Assembly: GCA_049517655.1 (NCBI GenBank)
Contig: JBEKRQ010000003.1
Coordinates: 372,001-436,000 of the forward strand
DNA from: UBA11358 sp049517655
GTDB taxonomy: Bacteria > Verrucomicrobiota > Verrucomicrobiia > Limisphaerales > UBA11358
Direction of reading: 5' to 3'
Length of the DNA: 64,000 nucleotides
Positions 26,722-35,240 of the stretch are shown here, in pieces. The notes under the pieces are model-generated. The model saw only the letters and a list, made by a program, of their open reading frames with translations, did not search any database and was not told the origin of the DNA. Position 1 is the first letter of the stretch. Each line of letters starts with the position of its first letter. Position numbers and translations under genes: made by a program.

Positions 26722-27060
26722 TCAAACCGCCTGTTCACCCGTTTCGCCGGTGCGAATGCGAATGGCGTTCTCGACGTTGCTCACAAAAATTTTCCCGTCG
26801 CCGATCTTTCCCGTCTTGGCGGCTTTCATCATGGCTTCCACTGCCGGGGCCACCAAACCGTCGGCCAGCACCAGTTCAATTTTTACCTTGGGCAGAAAGT
26901 CCACGGCGTATTCACTGCCGCGATAAATTTCCGTGTGCCCTTTCTGACGGCCAAATCCCTTCACCTCAATGACCGTCATCCCCTGAATTCCGAGCGCGGA
27001 CAAGGCATCTTTCACTTCTTCGAGCTTGAACGGTTTTATAATCGCTTCAATTTTTTTCAC
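26722..27060 (-). CDS. glnB: Nitrogen regulatory protein PII
   Basis: Trimeric signal protein that senses 2-oxoglutarate and ATP/ADP and controls nitrogen assimilation targets. The GTG at 27058-27060 gives the exact family length, 112 residues, starting KKIEAIIKPFKLEEV. The T-loop has the uridylylation tyrosine Tyr51 (YRGSEYAVDF), and both PROSITE-type signatures are visible (GFGRQKGHTEIYRG; GKIGDGKIFVSNVENAIRI). The longer frame to 27159 adds unrelated residues. No amtB or glnA gene is adjacent; it is divergent from ileS. Confidence 0.95.
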   Translation of the reverse strand: MKKIEAIIKPFKLEEVKDALSALGIQGMTVIEVKGFGRQKGHTEIYRGSEYAVDFLPKVKIELVLADGLVAPAVEAMMKAAKTGKIGDGKIFVSNVENAIRIRTGETGEQAV

Positions 27061-27212
27061 GCGTCTTCCTCGAATTGTTTGTAGGTAAATGTTAACACCC
27101 GATGCCACGCTGTAAACAGGAATCTTCGTGCAGGAGGACCAATCCCTGACGAAGTGCATTCATTGACACCATTTTCCCCGGCTGTTAGCTTCCGTTCTTC
27201 CTGAAAGTCAAA

Positions 27213-30140
27213 ATGGACTATAAAAACACATTGAATCTGCCGCACACCGATTTCCCAATGAGGGCCGATTTGGTGGCACACGAGCCTGAACGGTTGAAAA
27301 AATGGGAGACAGCGAAGCTTTACGAAAAAATCCAGGCTGCCCGCGCCAATGCTAGGGAAAAGTTCGTTTTGCACGATGGTCCGCCCTTCGCCAACGGCGA
27401 CGTGCACATCGGCACTGCGCTGAACAAGATTCTCAAGGACATCATCGTCAAATACAAGACCCTGCGCGGGTTCAGCGCGCCCTACGCGCCCGGCTGGGAT
27501 TGCCACGGCCTGCCCATTGAATTCAAAGTTTCACAGGAAATGCGAAAACATGGCGACACCAATGCCGGTGCCGCGACCATCCGCAAAGCCTGCGAAGCCT
27601 ATGCCCACAAGTTCATTGGCGTGCAGCGCAAGCAATTCAAACGCCTCGGCGTGCTCGGCGATTGGGACAATCCCTACCTCACACTCAACAAGGAATATGA
27701 GGCTGACGAGTTGCGCCTGTTCGCCGACATCGTTGAAAAGGGTTTTGTTTATCGAGGCAAAAAGCCGGTTTACTGGAGCATTCCCTGTCGCACGGCACTT
27801 GCTGAAGCTGAAGTCGAATATCAAGACCACGTCAGCCCGAGTATCTACGTGAAGTTCCCGGTCGTCGGTCAGCCAAAAACTTTTGTCCTGATTTGGACAA
27901 CGACGCCGTGGACTCTGCCGGCGAATCTCGCGGTGGCTTACAATTCGAAGTTCCAATACGTGAAAATCAGCGTTGGCAAAGAAAATTACATTCTGTTCCG
28001 CGGGCTGCTGGCTGCCGTTGCTGAAAAATGCGGATGGAGCGGTTACCAAGAGCAGCCGTTCAGCACCAGCGAACTGGCGAAGCTTCAATACCAGCATCCG
28101 TTCTGCAATCGCACTGGCAAATTTCACGCGGGCGACGCGTTCGTGACAAATGATACCGGCACGGGCTTCGTCCATATCGCACCGGGTCATGGCCTTGAGG
28201 ACTACAGCCTCGGCACAAATGTCGGTCTGCCAATTTATTCGCCTGTGGATGACGATGGCAAGTTCGCTTACACGAACGATTTGCCGGTTGAGCAACAGAT
28301 GCCGAAGGAGATGGTGGGCAAATCCATCCTCGAAAAGCATGGCAAAAGTGAAGCGAACGAGGCCGTGCTGCATGAACTGCATGCGCGCAAGGCGTTGTTG
28401 CATCAGGAGAATTATTCCCATAGCTACCCGCATTGCTGGCGCAGCAAGACGCCCGTCATCTTCCGTGCGATGGATCAATGGTTCATTGAGATTGACCACG
28501 TCGTGGCACAGGCCTCCGGCCTGTGTGCTGATGCCAAGAACACAGACCAGAGGTCTGTGCCACAAACCTTCCGTGCCTCCGCACTGGCTGAGATTGACCG
28601 CGTGAGTTGGATTCCCGATTGGGGTGTCAACCGCATCAAAAGCGCCGTGCAGACGCGACCTGACTGGTGCATCTCGCGCCAGCGCACTTGGGGCGTGCCG
28701 ATTCCGGCTTTCTACGATGCGAAAGGCAAACCGATTCTAGACGCGCAAATTGTCCGCAATGCCGCCGATTTAATTGAAAAGCACGGTTCGAACGTCTGGT
28801 TCGAGAAATCCGCCGCGGAACTTTGGCCGCTCGTAAAGCCGAAGAATTGGAAAGGTGCGGAGGCCGCTACCAAATCCAACGATACATTGGATGTGTGGAT
28901 TGATTCTGGGTCATCGTCGCGCTCGGTTTTGATGCGGCGTCCGGAATTGCATCATGAGGTAGGGCGCGCTGTCCCTAGCGCGCCGCGGCGCAGTGGGGAC
29001 ACTGCGCCCTACCAGAAGTGGCAAGCTGACATGTATCTCGAAGGTTCGGACCAACATCGCGGCTGGTTCCAATCATCGTTGTTGCTGTCGCTCGCCGGCA
29101 ACGGCGCGGTGCCGTTCAAAACCGTGCTCACGCACGGATTCATGGTGGATGCCGACCGCGAGAAAATTTCCAAGAGCAAACAAAGCCAGGGCGGTTACGA
29201 AAAACCGCAGACCGCCGAAGCTTACGTGAAAAAATGGGGCGCGGACATCGTGCGGCTCTGGGTTTCATCGCAGGATTTCCGCAACGACATCATCGTGAGC
29301 GAGGAGCGTATCAACAAAGTCGCGGAGACCTACCGCGTCATCCGCAATGCGTTGCGTTACCAACTTTCGAATCTCTACGACTTCGATCCGGCGAAACACA
29401 CCGTGCCGAACGACAAGCTCACCGGCCTAGACCGCTGGATTCTTGGCGAGTTTTCCAAGCTGGAGCAGGAAGCCATCAAGGCTTACGACGCCTACGAATT
29501 TCACGTCGTCTATCAAAAAGTGAGCCAGTTCATTGCCGTTGAGTTGTCCTCGATTTATCACGACGTCATCAAAGACCGGCTTTACACCGACCCGGCGAAT
29601 TCGCATCGCCGCCGTTCGACGCAGACCGTGTTGCACTGCCTCGTGACCGGCCTGTGCCAGATGCTCGCGCCAATTCTGGCGTTCACGGCGGACGAAGCAT
29701 GGGAATTTGTGCCGGGGAAAACAACAGGTTCGATTCATGAAGCAGATTTGAAACCAAGCGGCTTCTCAATTTCTGAATCTGAGCATGCGAAGTGGGAAAA
29801 TCTATTCGAGCTTCGTGAACAATTATTGCCAAAATTAGAGGGAAAACGGCAGGAGAAAGTCATTGGCAAGTCGCTCGAAGCAAAGATTCGTTGGTTCCCC
29901 GAACGTGCCAGAAAACTTTCAGATTTGGTTTCAGACAGGAAAATACTCGAAGATTTTCGTGAGTTGGTAAATGTTTCGCAATTTGAGATCACGAACGACC
30001 TGAAAGCAGAACTCGTCGTCCACGCCGACGGCCAAAAATGCGAACGTTGCTGGCATTGGGAAACGGACGTTGGCCAGAACGCCGAACATCCGACAATTTG
30101 TGGACGCTGTGTCGAGGCGGTGAAACAATTCAAGGCGTGA
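27213..30140 (+). CDS. ileS: Isoleucyl-tRNA synthetase with two in-frame palindromic insertions
   Basis: Class I synthetase charging tRNA-Ile, with editing of misactivated valine. The 975 residues include HIGH (VHIGTALNK, about 64), the editing domain with WTTTPWTLPANLA, KISKS (EKISKSKQ, about 651), and a C-terminal zinc finger with two Cys pairs (CERCW and CGRC). E. coli IleRS has 938. The surplus is explained largely by two repeat-derived stretches at about 431-451 and 582-601, each matching an inverted-repeat element in the DNA. Catalytic motifs are intact and no second ileS is seen, so the enzyme should be functional. Confidence 0.96.
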   Translation: MDYKNTLNLPHTDFPMRADLVAHEPERLKKWETAKLYEKIQAARANAREKFVLHDGPPFANGDVHIGTALNKILKDIIVKYKTLRGFSAPYAPGWDCHGLPIEFKVSQEMRKHGDTNAGAATIRKACEAYAHKFIGVQRKQFKRLGVLGDWDNPYLTLNKEYEADELRLFADIVEKGFVYRGKKPVYWSIPCRTALAEAEVEYQDHVSPSIYVKFPVVGQPKTFVLIWTTTPWTLPANLAVAYNSKFQYVKISVGKENYILFRGLLAAVAEKCGWSGYQEQPFSTSELAKLQYQHPFCNRTGKFHAGDAFVTNDTGTGFVHIAPGHGLEDYSLGTNVGLPIYSPVDDDGKFAYTNDLPVEQQMPKEMVGKSILEKHGKSEANEAVLHELHARKALLHQENYSHSYPHCWRSKTPVIFRAMDQWFIEIDHVVAQASGLCADAKNTDQRSVPQTFRASALAEIDRVSWIPDWGVNRIKSAVQTRPDWCISRQRTWGVPIPAFYDAKGKPILDAQIVRNAADLIEKHGSNVWFEKSAAELWPLVKPKNWKGAEAATKSNDTLDVWIDSGSSSRSVLMRRPELHHEVGRAVPSAPRRSGDTAPYQKWQADMYLEGSDQHRGWFQSSLLLSLAGNGAVPFKTVLTHGFMVDADREKISKSKQSQGGYEKPQTAEAYVKKWGADIVRLWVSSQDFRNDIIVSEERINKVAETYRVIRNALRYQLSNLYDFDPAKHTVPNDKLTGLDRWILGEFSKLEQEAIKAYDAYEFHVVYQKVSQFIAVELSSIYHDVIKDRLYTDPANSHRRRSTQTVLHCLVTGLCQMLAPILAFTADEAWEFVPGKTTGSIHEADLKPSGFSISESEHAKWENLFELREQLLPKLEGKRQEKVIGKSLEAKIRWFPERARKLSDLVSDRKILEDFRELVNVSQFEITNDLKAELVVHADGQKCERCWHWETDVGQNAEHPTICGRCVEAVKQFKA
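28503..28563. repeat. Palindromic element A inside ileS
   Basis: A 61-bp element bounded by a perfect 9-bp inverted repeat (GTGGCACAG at 28503-28511, CTGTGCCAC at 28555-28563). It contains two internal hairpins: CACAGGCC/GGCCTGTG (28507-28525) and CACAGACC/GGTCTGTG (28541-28559). Read in the ileS frame it gives VAQASGLCADAKNTDQRSVP, with no stop, in place of a loop between conserved blocks IEIDH and LAEIDRVSW. Confidence 0.88.
28958..29013. repeat. Palindromic element B inside ileS
   Basis: A 56-bp element bounded by a perfect 10-bp inverted repeat (GGTAGGGCGC at 28958-28967, GCGCCCTACC at 29004-29013). It holds two hairpins: GGCGCGCT/AGCGCGCC (28963-28984) and GGCGCAGTG/CACTGCGCC (28987-29008). 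The frame stays open and encodes VGRAVPSAPRRSGDTAPYQ just before the conserved ADMYLEGSDQHRGWF block. Its GGTAGGG ends are shared with the elements at 30165 and 30965. Confidence 0.88.
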
Positions 30141-30145
30141 ATTGC

Positions 30146-30199
30146 GGCTGGCTCGGAGAGCCAGCCCTACCTTGGTAGGGCGCGTTCTCCGAACGCGCC
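30146..30199. repeat. Cluster of three adjoining hairpins between ileS and agmatine deiminase
   Basis: Three perfect inverted repeats overlap end to end: GGCTGGCTC/GAGCCAGCC (30146-30166), CCCTACC/GGTAGGG (30165-30180) and GGCGCGTTC/GAACGCGCC (30179-30199). The genes on both sides converge, so the hairpins may also stop transcription from both sides, but they lack T-runs. The central pair carries the same GGTAGGG ends as the elements in ileS and agmatine deiminase. Confidence 0.88.
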
Positions 30200-30232
30200 G
30201 TTTCAGACGCAGGCGCGATGCCCATGCCACCT

Positions 30233-31360
30233 TTACGCCGGTTGCTGCTGCGTCAGGCAATGCAGCGAACCGGAACCGAGCACAAGATCAACAGCATGAA
30301 TGCCAACCACCGGCCGGTCTTTGAACAATTCACCCAAAATCCCGAGTGCAACACGGTCATTTGGATCATTGAACGTCGGCACGATGACGCAGGCGTTGCA
30401 GATGTAAAAGTTCGCGTAGCTTGCGGGTAATCGGCGACCGTTAAAATAAAGCGGCGCGGGCATGGGCAGCGGCACGACTTCTGGCTTGGAACCGTTTTCG
30501 AGCCGCAAATCCTTGATGCGCTCCCAGTTTTCTGCAAGCGGACGGTAATTGATGTCGCGCTTGTTCTTTTCCCTGATGAGCGTGAGCGTTTTCCGGTTCA
30601 CAAACCGGCAGACGTCGTCGATGTGTCCGTGCGTGTCATCGCCAGCCGGCCCTTTGCGCAGCCAGAACACATTTTTTGCGCCGAGATATTCCCTGAACGT
30701 CTCGTCGTATTGCGCCCGCGTCATGCCGGAATTGCGGACCTGAATCTTAGGGTGAAGATAACACTCCTCCGTCGTCAGCAACGTGCCGCGACCGTTCACT
30801 TCGATGCCGCCACCTTCGACGACAAAAGACCTGTCGTTGAACTTGGCGTGAAAAAGTTGTTTACCAAACACGCGTGCCGCAGTTTCCGGCACTTTGCGGT
30901 CTTTCTGCCAGTCGTCGTGTCTCGCCCAAGCGTTAAAATAAAAATGCACGATTGCTGTTTCGGTGGTAGGGCCGACCTGCCGGTCGGCTTGGACGCGCAG
31001 CAGCGCGTCCCTACCGGTACGACGTTTGACAAAAATCGGCCCGCTGTCGCGCATCCAGGCGCGGTTCGTCGGATGCACAATGAACCGGACATTCTTCAAA
31101 TCACAACCCACCCGCTTGAGATAACCGCGCGCCAATTTCTCTTCGGCCTCATGCCGGACGAGAATGCGCACGATTTCGCCTGGCGAAATTTTGCGTGCCA
31201 TTTCGCCATAGGCCCAGCGGACGGCGTCCATCTTGCCCGGCCAATCAGCCTGATTATGCGGCCAGGCGAGCCAGGTGGCCTCATGCTTTTCCCATTCGGC
31301 GGGCATCGAAAAGCCGAGTTCAGCCGGTATGGCGCCATTCGCTTTTTTGGGTCGCAGCAT
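30233..31360 (-). CDS. aguA: Agmatine deiminase with an in-frame palindromic insertion
   Basis: Hydrolyses agmatine to N-carbamoylputrescine and ammonia on the arginine-decarboxylase route to putrescine. The 375 residues have the family motifs MPAEWEKHEATWLAWPHN, WMRDSGPIF, VEGGGIEVNG, GDDTHGHIDD and the catalytic Cys368 in GSGSLHCLTQQQP. Residues 116-132, between FVKRRT and the next strand, are encoded by a palindromic element. The next enzyme, N-carbamoylputrescine amidase, is not in the window. The gene is divergent from homospermidine synthase, with about 137 bases between. Confidence 0.93.
   Translation of the reverse strand: MLRPKKANGAIPAELGFSMPAEWEKHEATWLAWPHNQADWPGKMDAVRWAYGEMARKISPGEIVRILVRHEAEEKLARGYLKRVGCDLKNVRFIVHPTNRAWMRDSGPIFVKRRTGRDALLRVQADRQVGPTTETAIVHFYFNAWARHDDWQKDRKVPETAARVFGKQLFHAKFNDRSFVVEGGGIEVNGRGTLLTTEECYLHPKIQVRNSGMTRAQYDETFREYLGAKNVFWLRKGPAGDDTHGHIDDVCRFVNRKTLTLIREKNKRDINYRPLAENWERIKDLRLENGSKPEVVPLPMPAPLYFNGRRLPASYANFYICNACVIVPTFNDPNDRVALGILGELFKDRPVVGIHAVDLVLGSGSLHCLTQQQPA
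30965..31015. repeat. Palindromic element inside agmatine deiminase
   Basis: A 51-bp (17-codon) element bounded by GGTAGGG (30965-30971) and CCCTACC (31009-31015). It holds two hairpins: GCCGACC/GGTCGGC (30971-30988) and GGACGCGC/GCGCGTCC (30991-31010). The coding frame stays open through it, giving RDALLRVQADRQVGPT. It shares ends and two-hairpin design with element B of ileS. Confidence 0.9.
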
Positions 31361-31497
31361 AAATGTCGCGTAAGCTTAATAGTTTTATGCAGCGGTGGCA
31401 AATTTCGAATTTAATGATCGGCAACGGTGTATTTTTCAATAAACTCTTGTAACGCGAAAATTTTTTGGACAAAGTGCCGTGCCAGAACAATTTTGCC

Positions 31498-32955
31498 ATG
31501 CTCGAATTCAGGAACAAAATCTTGTTCGTCGGTTACGGGGCTGTGGCGCAATGCACACTCCCCATCCTGGTCAAGCACATCAAAGTGCCGTATCAAAACA
31601 TCACCGTCATGGACTTCGAAGACCGCCGTGGCGTGTTGGCGCCGTGGCTGAAGCGCGGCGTGAAGTTCGTGCACAAGCGCGTGACGCGCGAGAACATGGG
31701 CGCGCTGCTGGGCAAATATTTGGAGGCGGGCGACCTCCTGATTGACCTGGCGTGGAACATTGACTGTTGCGAAATCCTACAGTGGTGTCACGACAACGGC
31801 GTACTTTATGTGAACACATCGGTCGAGTTGTGGGATCCTTACGAGAACGCCCATGCCGCAACGCCGCAGAAGATGACCCTATACTGGCGTCACATGAACA
31901 TCCGCCGCATGGTTGGCAAGTGGACCCGGCCCGGCCCGACGGCGGTCATCGAACACGGCGCGAATCCAGGTCTCATCTCGCATTTCACCAAGCAGGGTTT
32001 GATTGACATCGGCAACCGCGTCATCAAGGACAAAAAGGCCACCGGCAAGGCCGCCGACGAAATCCGGCAGCTCATTGCCGATCAAAAATTCAATCATCTG
32101 GCGATGAAACTCGGGGTGAAGGTGATCCATTGCAGCGAGCGCGACACGCAGATCACCAGCAAACCAAAACAGGTGAACGAATTCGTCAACACCTGGAGTG
32201 TCGAGGGTTTCCGCGAGGAAGGCACCACCACCGTCGAGATGGGCTGGGGGACGCACGAGAAGGAGCTGCCACCGCTGGCGTATGAGCACACCGACGGCTC
32301 GCGCAACCAGATTTGCCTTGCCCGCATGGGCATCAACACCTGGGTCTCGTCGTGGGTGCCGGACTATTGCATCAACGGCATGGTCGTGCGCCACGGTGAA
32401 GCGTTCACCATTTCCGACCGGCTGACGGTCTGGAAAAACGGCAGGGCGATCTACCGTCCCACCATGCACTATGCCTACTGCCCGGCTGACGTGGCCATCG
32501 CGTCGTTGAATGAACTTCGCGGCAACGATTACCAGCTCCAGAAGAACCAGCGCATCCTCTACGACGAAATCATCAGCGGCTCCGACATCCTCGGCGCGCT
32601 GTTGATGGGCCACGCCTACAATTCGTGGTGGACTGGCAGTGATTTGAGCATCGGAGAATCGCGCCGGCTGGTGCCACACCAGAACGCCACCACCATGCAG
32701 GTCGCCATCTCGGTCATCGCGGCCGCCATGTGGATGATCGAAAATCCCGCCAAAGGCGTCTGTGTGCCGGACGACCTGCCGCACGAATACATATTGAAAA
32801 TTTCCAAGCCGTATCTTGGGAAATGGATTTCCAAACCGATAGACTGGACGCCATTGAAGCGCTACACCAACGCGTTCAAGGGCCACAACAACCCGCAGAT
32901 TGACCCGGACGATCCGTGGCAGTTCAAAAACTTCCTGATAACTGACGGAGACTGA
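31498..32955 (+). CDS. hss: Homospermidine synthase
   Basis: NAD-dependent enzyme of the saccharopine-dehydrogenase-like family that makes sym-homospermidine from putrescine (or from spermidine plus putrescine). From ATG 31498 there are 485 residues. The N-terminal Rossmann motif VGYGAVAQCTLPIL and the family blocks DLAWNIDCCEIL, YVNTSVELWDPY, EHGANPGLISHF and MHYAYCPADVA are present. An upstream ATG at 31465 adds 11 residues. The decarboxylase gene follows after a single base, so the two are surely one operon for polyamine synthesis. Confidence 0.92.
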   Translation: MLEFRNKILFVGYGAVAQCTLPILVKHIKVPYQNITVMDFEDRRGVLAPWLKRGVKFVHKRVTRENMGALLGKYLEAGDLLIDLAWNIDCCEILQWCHDNGVLYVNTSVELWDPYENAHAATPQKMTLYWRHMNIRRMVGKWTRPGPTAVIEHGANPGLISHFTKQGLIDIGNRVIKDKKATGKAADEIRQLIADQKFNHLAMKLGVKVIHCSERDTQITSKPKQVNEFVNTWSVEGFREEGTTTVEMGWGTHEKELPPLAYEHTDGSRNQICLARMGINTWVSSWVPDYCINGMVVRHGEAFTISDRLTVWKNGRAIYRPTMHYAYCPADVAIASLNELRGNDYQLQKNQRILYDEIISGSDILGALLMGHAYNSWWTGSDLSIGESRRLVPHQNATTMQVAISVIAAAMWMIENPAKGVCVPDDLPHEYILKISKPYLGKWISKPIDWTPLKRYTNAFKGHNNPQIDPDDPWQFKNFLITDGD

Positions 32956-32956
32956 G

Positions 32957-34099
32957 ATGGTTCCACGACGCACACTGAAGAAACTGGCAGAGCAACACGG
33001 CACACCGCTGTTCGTGGTGGACCACGACGAGTTGCGGCGCAACTACGCGATGTTCAAAAAATACCTGCCGCGCGTTCAGGCCTATTACGCCGTCAAGGCC
33101 AATCCCGATCCCGCCATCGTCAAGACGCTGTTCGATGCCGGGGCGAGCTTTGACGTGGCCTCGATGCCGGAATTCCACATCGTCCATGAATACATCAAGG
33201 ACATGCCCGACAAGCAGCGGCAGGCCTGGATTTGGGACAAGATCATCTACGCCAACCCGATCAAGGCCAATGAGACGCTGCAGGAGTTGAACCCATACAA
33301 ACCGCTGGTCACTTACGACAATCACGAGGAAATCCGTAAAATCAAAAAGTACGCCCCGCAGGCCGGTCTGGCGTTGCGGCTGAAAGTGCCCAACACCGGC
33401 GCGATGGTCGAACTGTCGTCGAAGTTCGGCGCCGCGCCCGGCGAAGCCGTGGATTTGATTCTGGCCGCGGACAAGGTGGGGTTGACGGTCGAGGGCATCA
33501 GCTTTCACGTCGGCAGCCAGACGACGAACTTCAAGAATTACGTCGCCGCCATCAACCTCGCCGCCAACATTTTCAAGGAAGCCAAGGACCGCGGCTACAC
33601 CAAGATGAACCTGCTTGATATCGGCGGCGGATTCCCGGCGCCCTATGACGAAACGGTGAAACCGTTCCGCGAGCTGGCCAGCATCATCAACCGCGAAATT
33701 AACCGGCTTTTCCCGAAGAACATCCAGATTCTTGCCGAACCGGGCCGGTTCCTTGTGGCGACAGCCGCCACCGCCATCTCGAAAATCATCGGCAAGGCCG
33801 TGCGCGAAGGCAAACTCTGTTACTACGTCAACGACGGCGTTTATCACACCTTCTCCGGCGTCATCTTCGACCATTGCCACTACCACTTGAAGTCGTTCAA
33901 GCGCGGCCCGACGCAGATCTGCTCGGTGTTCGGGCCGACGTGCGACGCGCTCGACGTGGTTTCGATGGCGGAGAATTTGCCGGGCGACCTGCAGTTGGGC
34001 GACCTCCTCTACAGCGAACAAATCGGTGCCTACAGCCACGCGTCCTCGACTTATTTCAACGGTTTTCCGCCTGCGAAGGTGATCCACATCAACCAATGA
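32957..34099 (+). CDS. Fold-type III PLP decarboxylase, ornithine decarboxylase-like
   Basis: 380-residue decarboxylase of the eukaryotic-type ODC/DAP decarboxylase family. The PLP lysine is Lys47 (YYAVKANPDP); the phosphate loop GGGFP and the dimer-interface catalytic Cys329 in FGPTCDALD mark the ornithine/lysine branch rather than diaminopimelate decarboxylase. Product putrescine would feed the homospermidine synthase encoded one base upstream. Lysine (cadaverine) cannot be excluded as an added substrate. Both genes are richer in G+C than their neighbours. Confidence 0.88.
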   Translation: MVPRRTLKKLAEQHGTPLFVVDHDELRRNYAMFKKYLPRVQAYYAVKANPDPAIVKTLFDAGASFDVASMPEFHIVHEYIKDMPDKQRQAWIWDKIIYANPIKANETLQELNPYKPLVTYDNHEEIRKIKKYAPQAGLALRLKVPNTGAMVELSSKFGAAPGEAVDLILAADKVGLTVEGISFHVGSQTTNFKNYVAAINLAANIFKEAKDRGYTKMNLLDIGGGFPAPYDETVKPFRELASIINREINRLFPKNIQILAEPGRFLVATAATAISKIIGKAVREGKLCYYVNDGVYHTFSGVIFDHCHYHLKSFKRGPTQICSVFGPTCDALDVVSMAENLPGDLQLGDLLYSEQIGAYSHASSTYFNGFPPAKVIHINQ

Positions 34100-34153
34100 A
34101 ACTGGTCGTGGGCTTGAATTCACGCCCAGCTCGCGCCATTTTGGTCAAAGTTT

Positions 34154-35164
34154 ATGAAGCCCAATGATTTTTCCGACGCCAGGGTGCTTGTCACGGGCGG
34201 TGCGGGCTTCATTGGCAGCGCGCTGGTCTGGGCGCTGAACCGCTGCGGCTGCGAGAACGTCGTCGTTTGCGACCGCCTCGTCACGGATGAAAAACAGCGC
34301 AACCTTGCGCCGCTGCGCTTTGCCGATTACGTCGAAGCTGATGGGCTCCAGTCGCGCCTGCAAAGCGGTGCGTTGGGGAAATTTGATTTAGTCCTGCACA
34401 TGGGGGCCTGTTCATCTACGACCGAGACCGACGCAAATTTTCTCACTCGCAACAATCTTGAATACACCAAGGACCTTGCCGCTTGGTCGCTCGGTCAGAA
34501 AGCCCGGTTTGTTTATGCGTCCTCCGCTGCGACTTACGGCGACGGTTCGGCCGGGATGGAGGATGACGACGGCAAGCTCGACGCGCTAAGGCCGTTGAAT
34601 TTGTATGGCCGTTCGAAACACCTTTTCGATTTGCACGCCAAACGCGCGGGATTTTTGGATCAAATCGTGGGGCTGAAATATTTCAACGTCTTTGGCCCCA
34701 ACGAAGATCACAAGGGTGACATGCGGTCGGTCGTCCACAAAAGTTTCGGGCAGGTGCAAACCGAAGGCGTCATCCGGCTGTTCAAGAGCTACCGGAAGGA
34801 TTACGCCGATGGCGAACAAAAGCGGGATTTTCTTTACGTGAAAGATGCTGTCGCCATGACACTGTATCTGGCTGCCACGCCGAAGGCGAACGGCTTATTC
34901 AACATCGGCAGCGGCGTGGCACGAACGTGGATTGATCTGGCAAAAGCCGTTTTCGCTGCGCTGAAGCGCGAGCCGCGGATTGAATTCATCGAAATGCCGG
35001 AAGCGATTCGTGACAAGTATCAGTATTTCACACAGGCGAACCTTTCCCGGTTGCGCGCTGCTGGTTACACTGCGCCCGTTACTTCGCTTGAAGACGCGGT
35101 AAACGATTATGTTCGCAATTATCTCGTTACCGACCGCCGCCTTGATCCAGAAATAGACTGGTGA
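34154..35164 (+). CDS. hldD: ADP-L-glycero-D-manno-heptose 6-epimerase
   Basis: NAD(P)-dependent epimerase giving the heptose donor for the lipopolysaccharide inner core. The 336 residues have the extended SDR Rossmann motif GGAGFIG (15-21), the catalytic Tyr-Lys in YGRSK, and family-specific blocks MGACSSTTETD, ASSAATYGDG and GLKYFNVFGPNEDHKGDMRS-type sequence (in part YFNVFGPNE). Its presence shows that the cell has an outer membrane with heptose-containing LPS. It follows the polyamine operon by 54 bases. Confidence 0.93.
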   Translation: MKPNDFSDARVLVTGGAGFIGSALVWALNRCGCENVVVCDRLVTDEKQRNLAPLRFADYVEADGLQSRLQSGALGKFDLVLHMGACSSTTETDANFLTRNNLEYTKDLAAWSLGQKARFVYASSAATYGDGSAGMEDDDGKLDALRPLNLYGRSKHLFDLHAKRAGFLDQIVGLKYFNVFGPNEDHKGDMRSVVHKSFGQVQTEGVIRLFKSYRKDYADGEQKRDFLYVKDAVAMTLYLAATPKANGLFNIGSGVARTWIDLAKAVFAALKREPRIEFIEMPEAIRDKYQYFTQANLSRLRAAGYTAPVTSLEDAVNDYVRNYLVTDRRLDPEIDW

Positions 35165-35240
35165 CTTGCAAAAAAACGCCGACTTTTCTTGTAATTTTGG
35201 CCGGATTTTGCCTAAGTAACAGGTAAGACCTTTACAAAAT

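Noticed and set aside
27061..27212. T-box leader before ileS
   Set aside because: No T-box consensus sequence or terminator/antiterminator pair was visible in this short divergent gap.
31879..34123. Two long minus-strand frames (387 and 399 codons)
   Set aside because: They cover hss and the decarboxylase gene in antisense. The plus-strand proteins have full family motifs.
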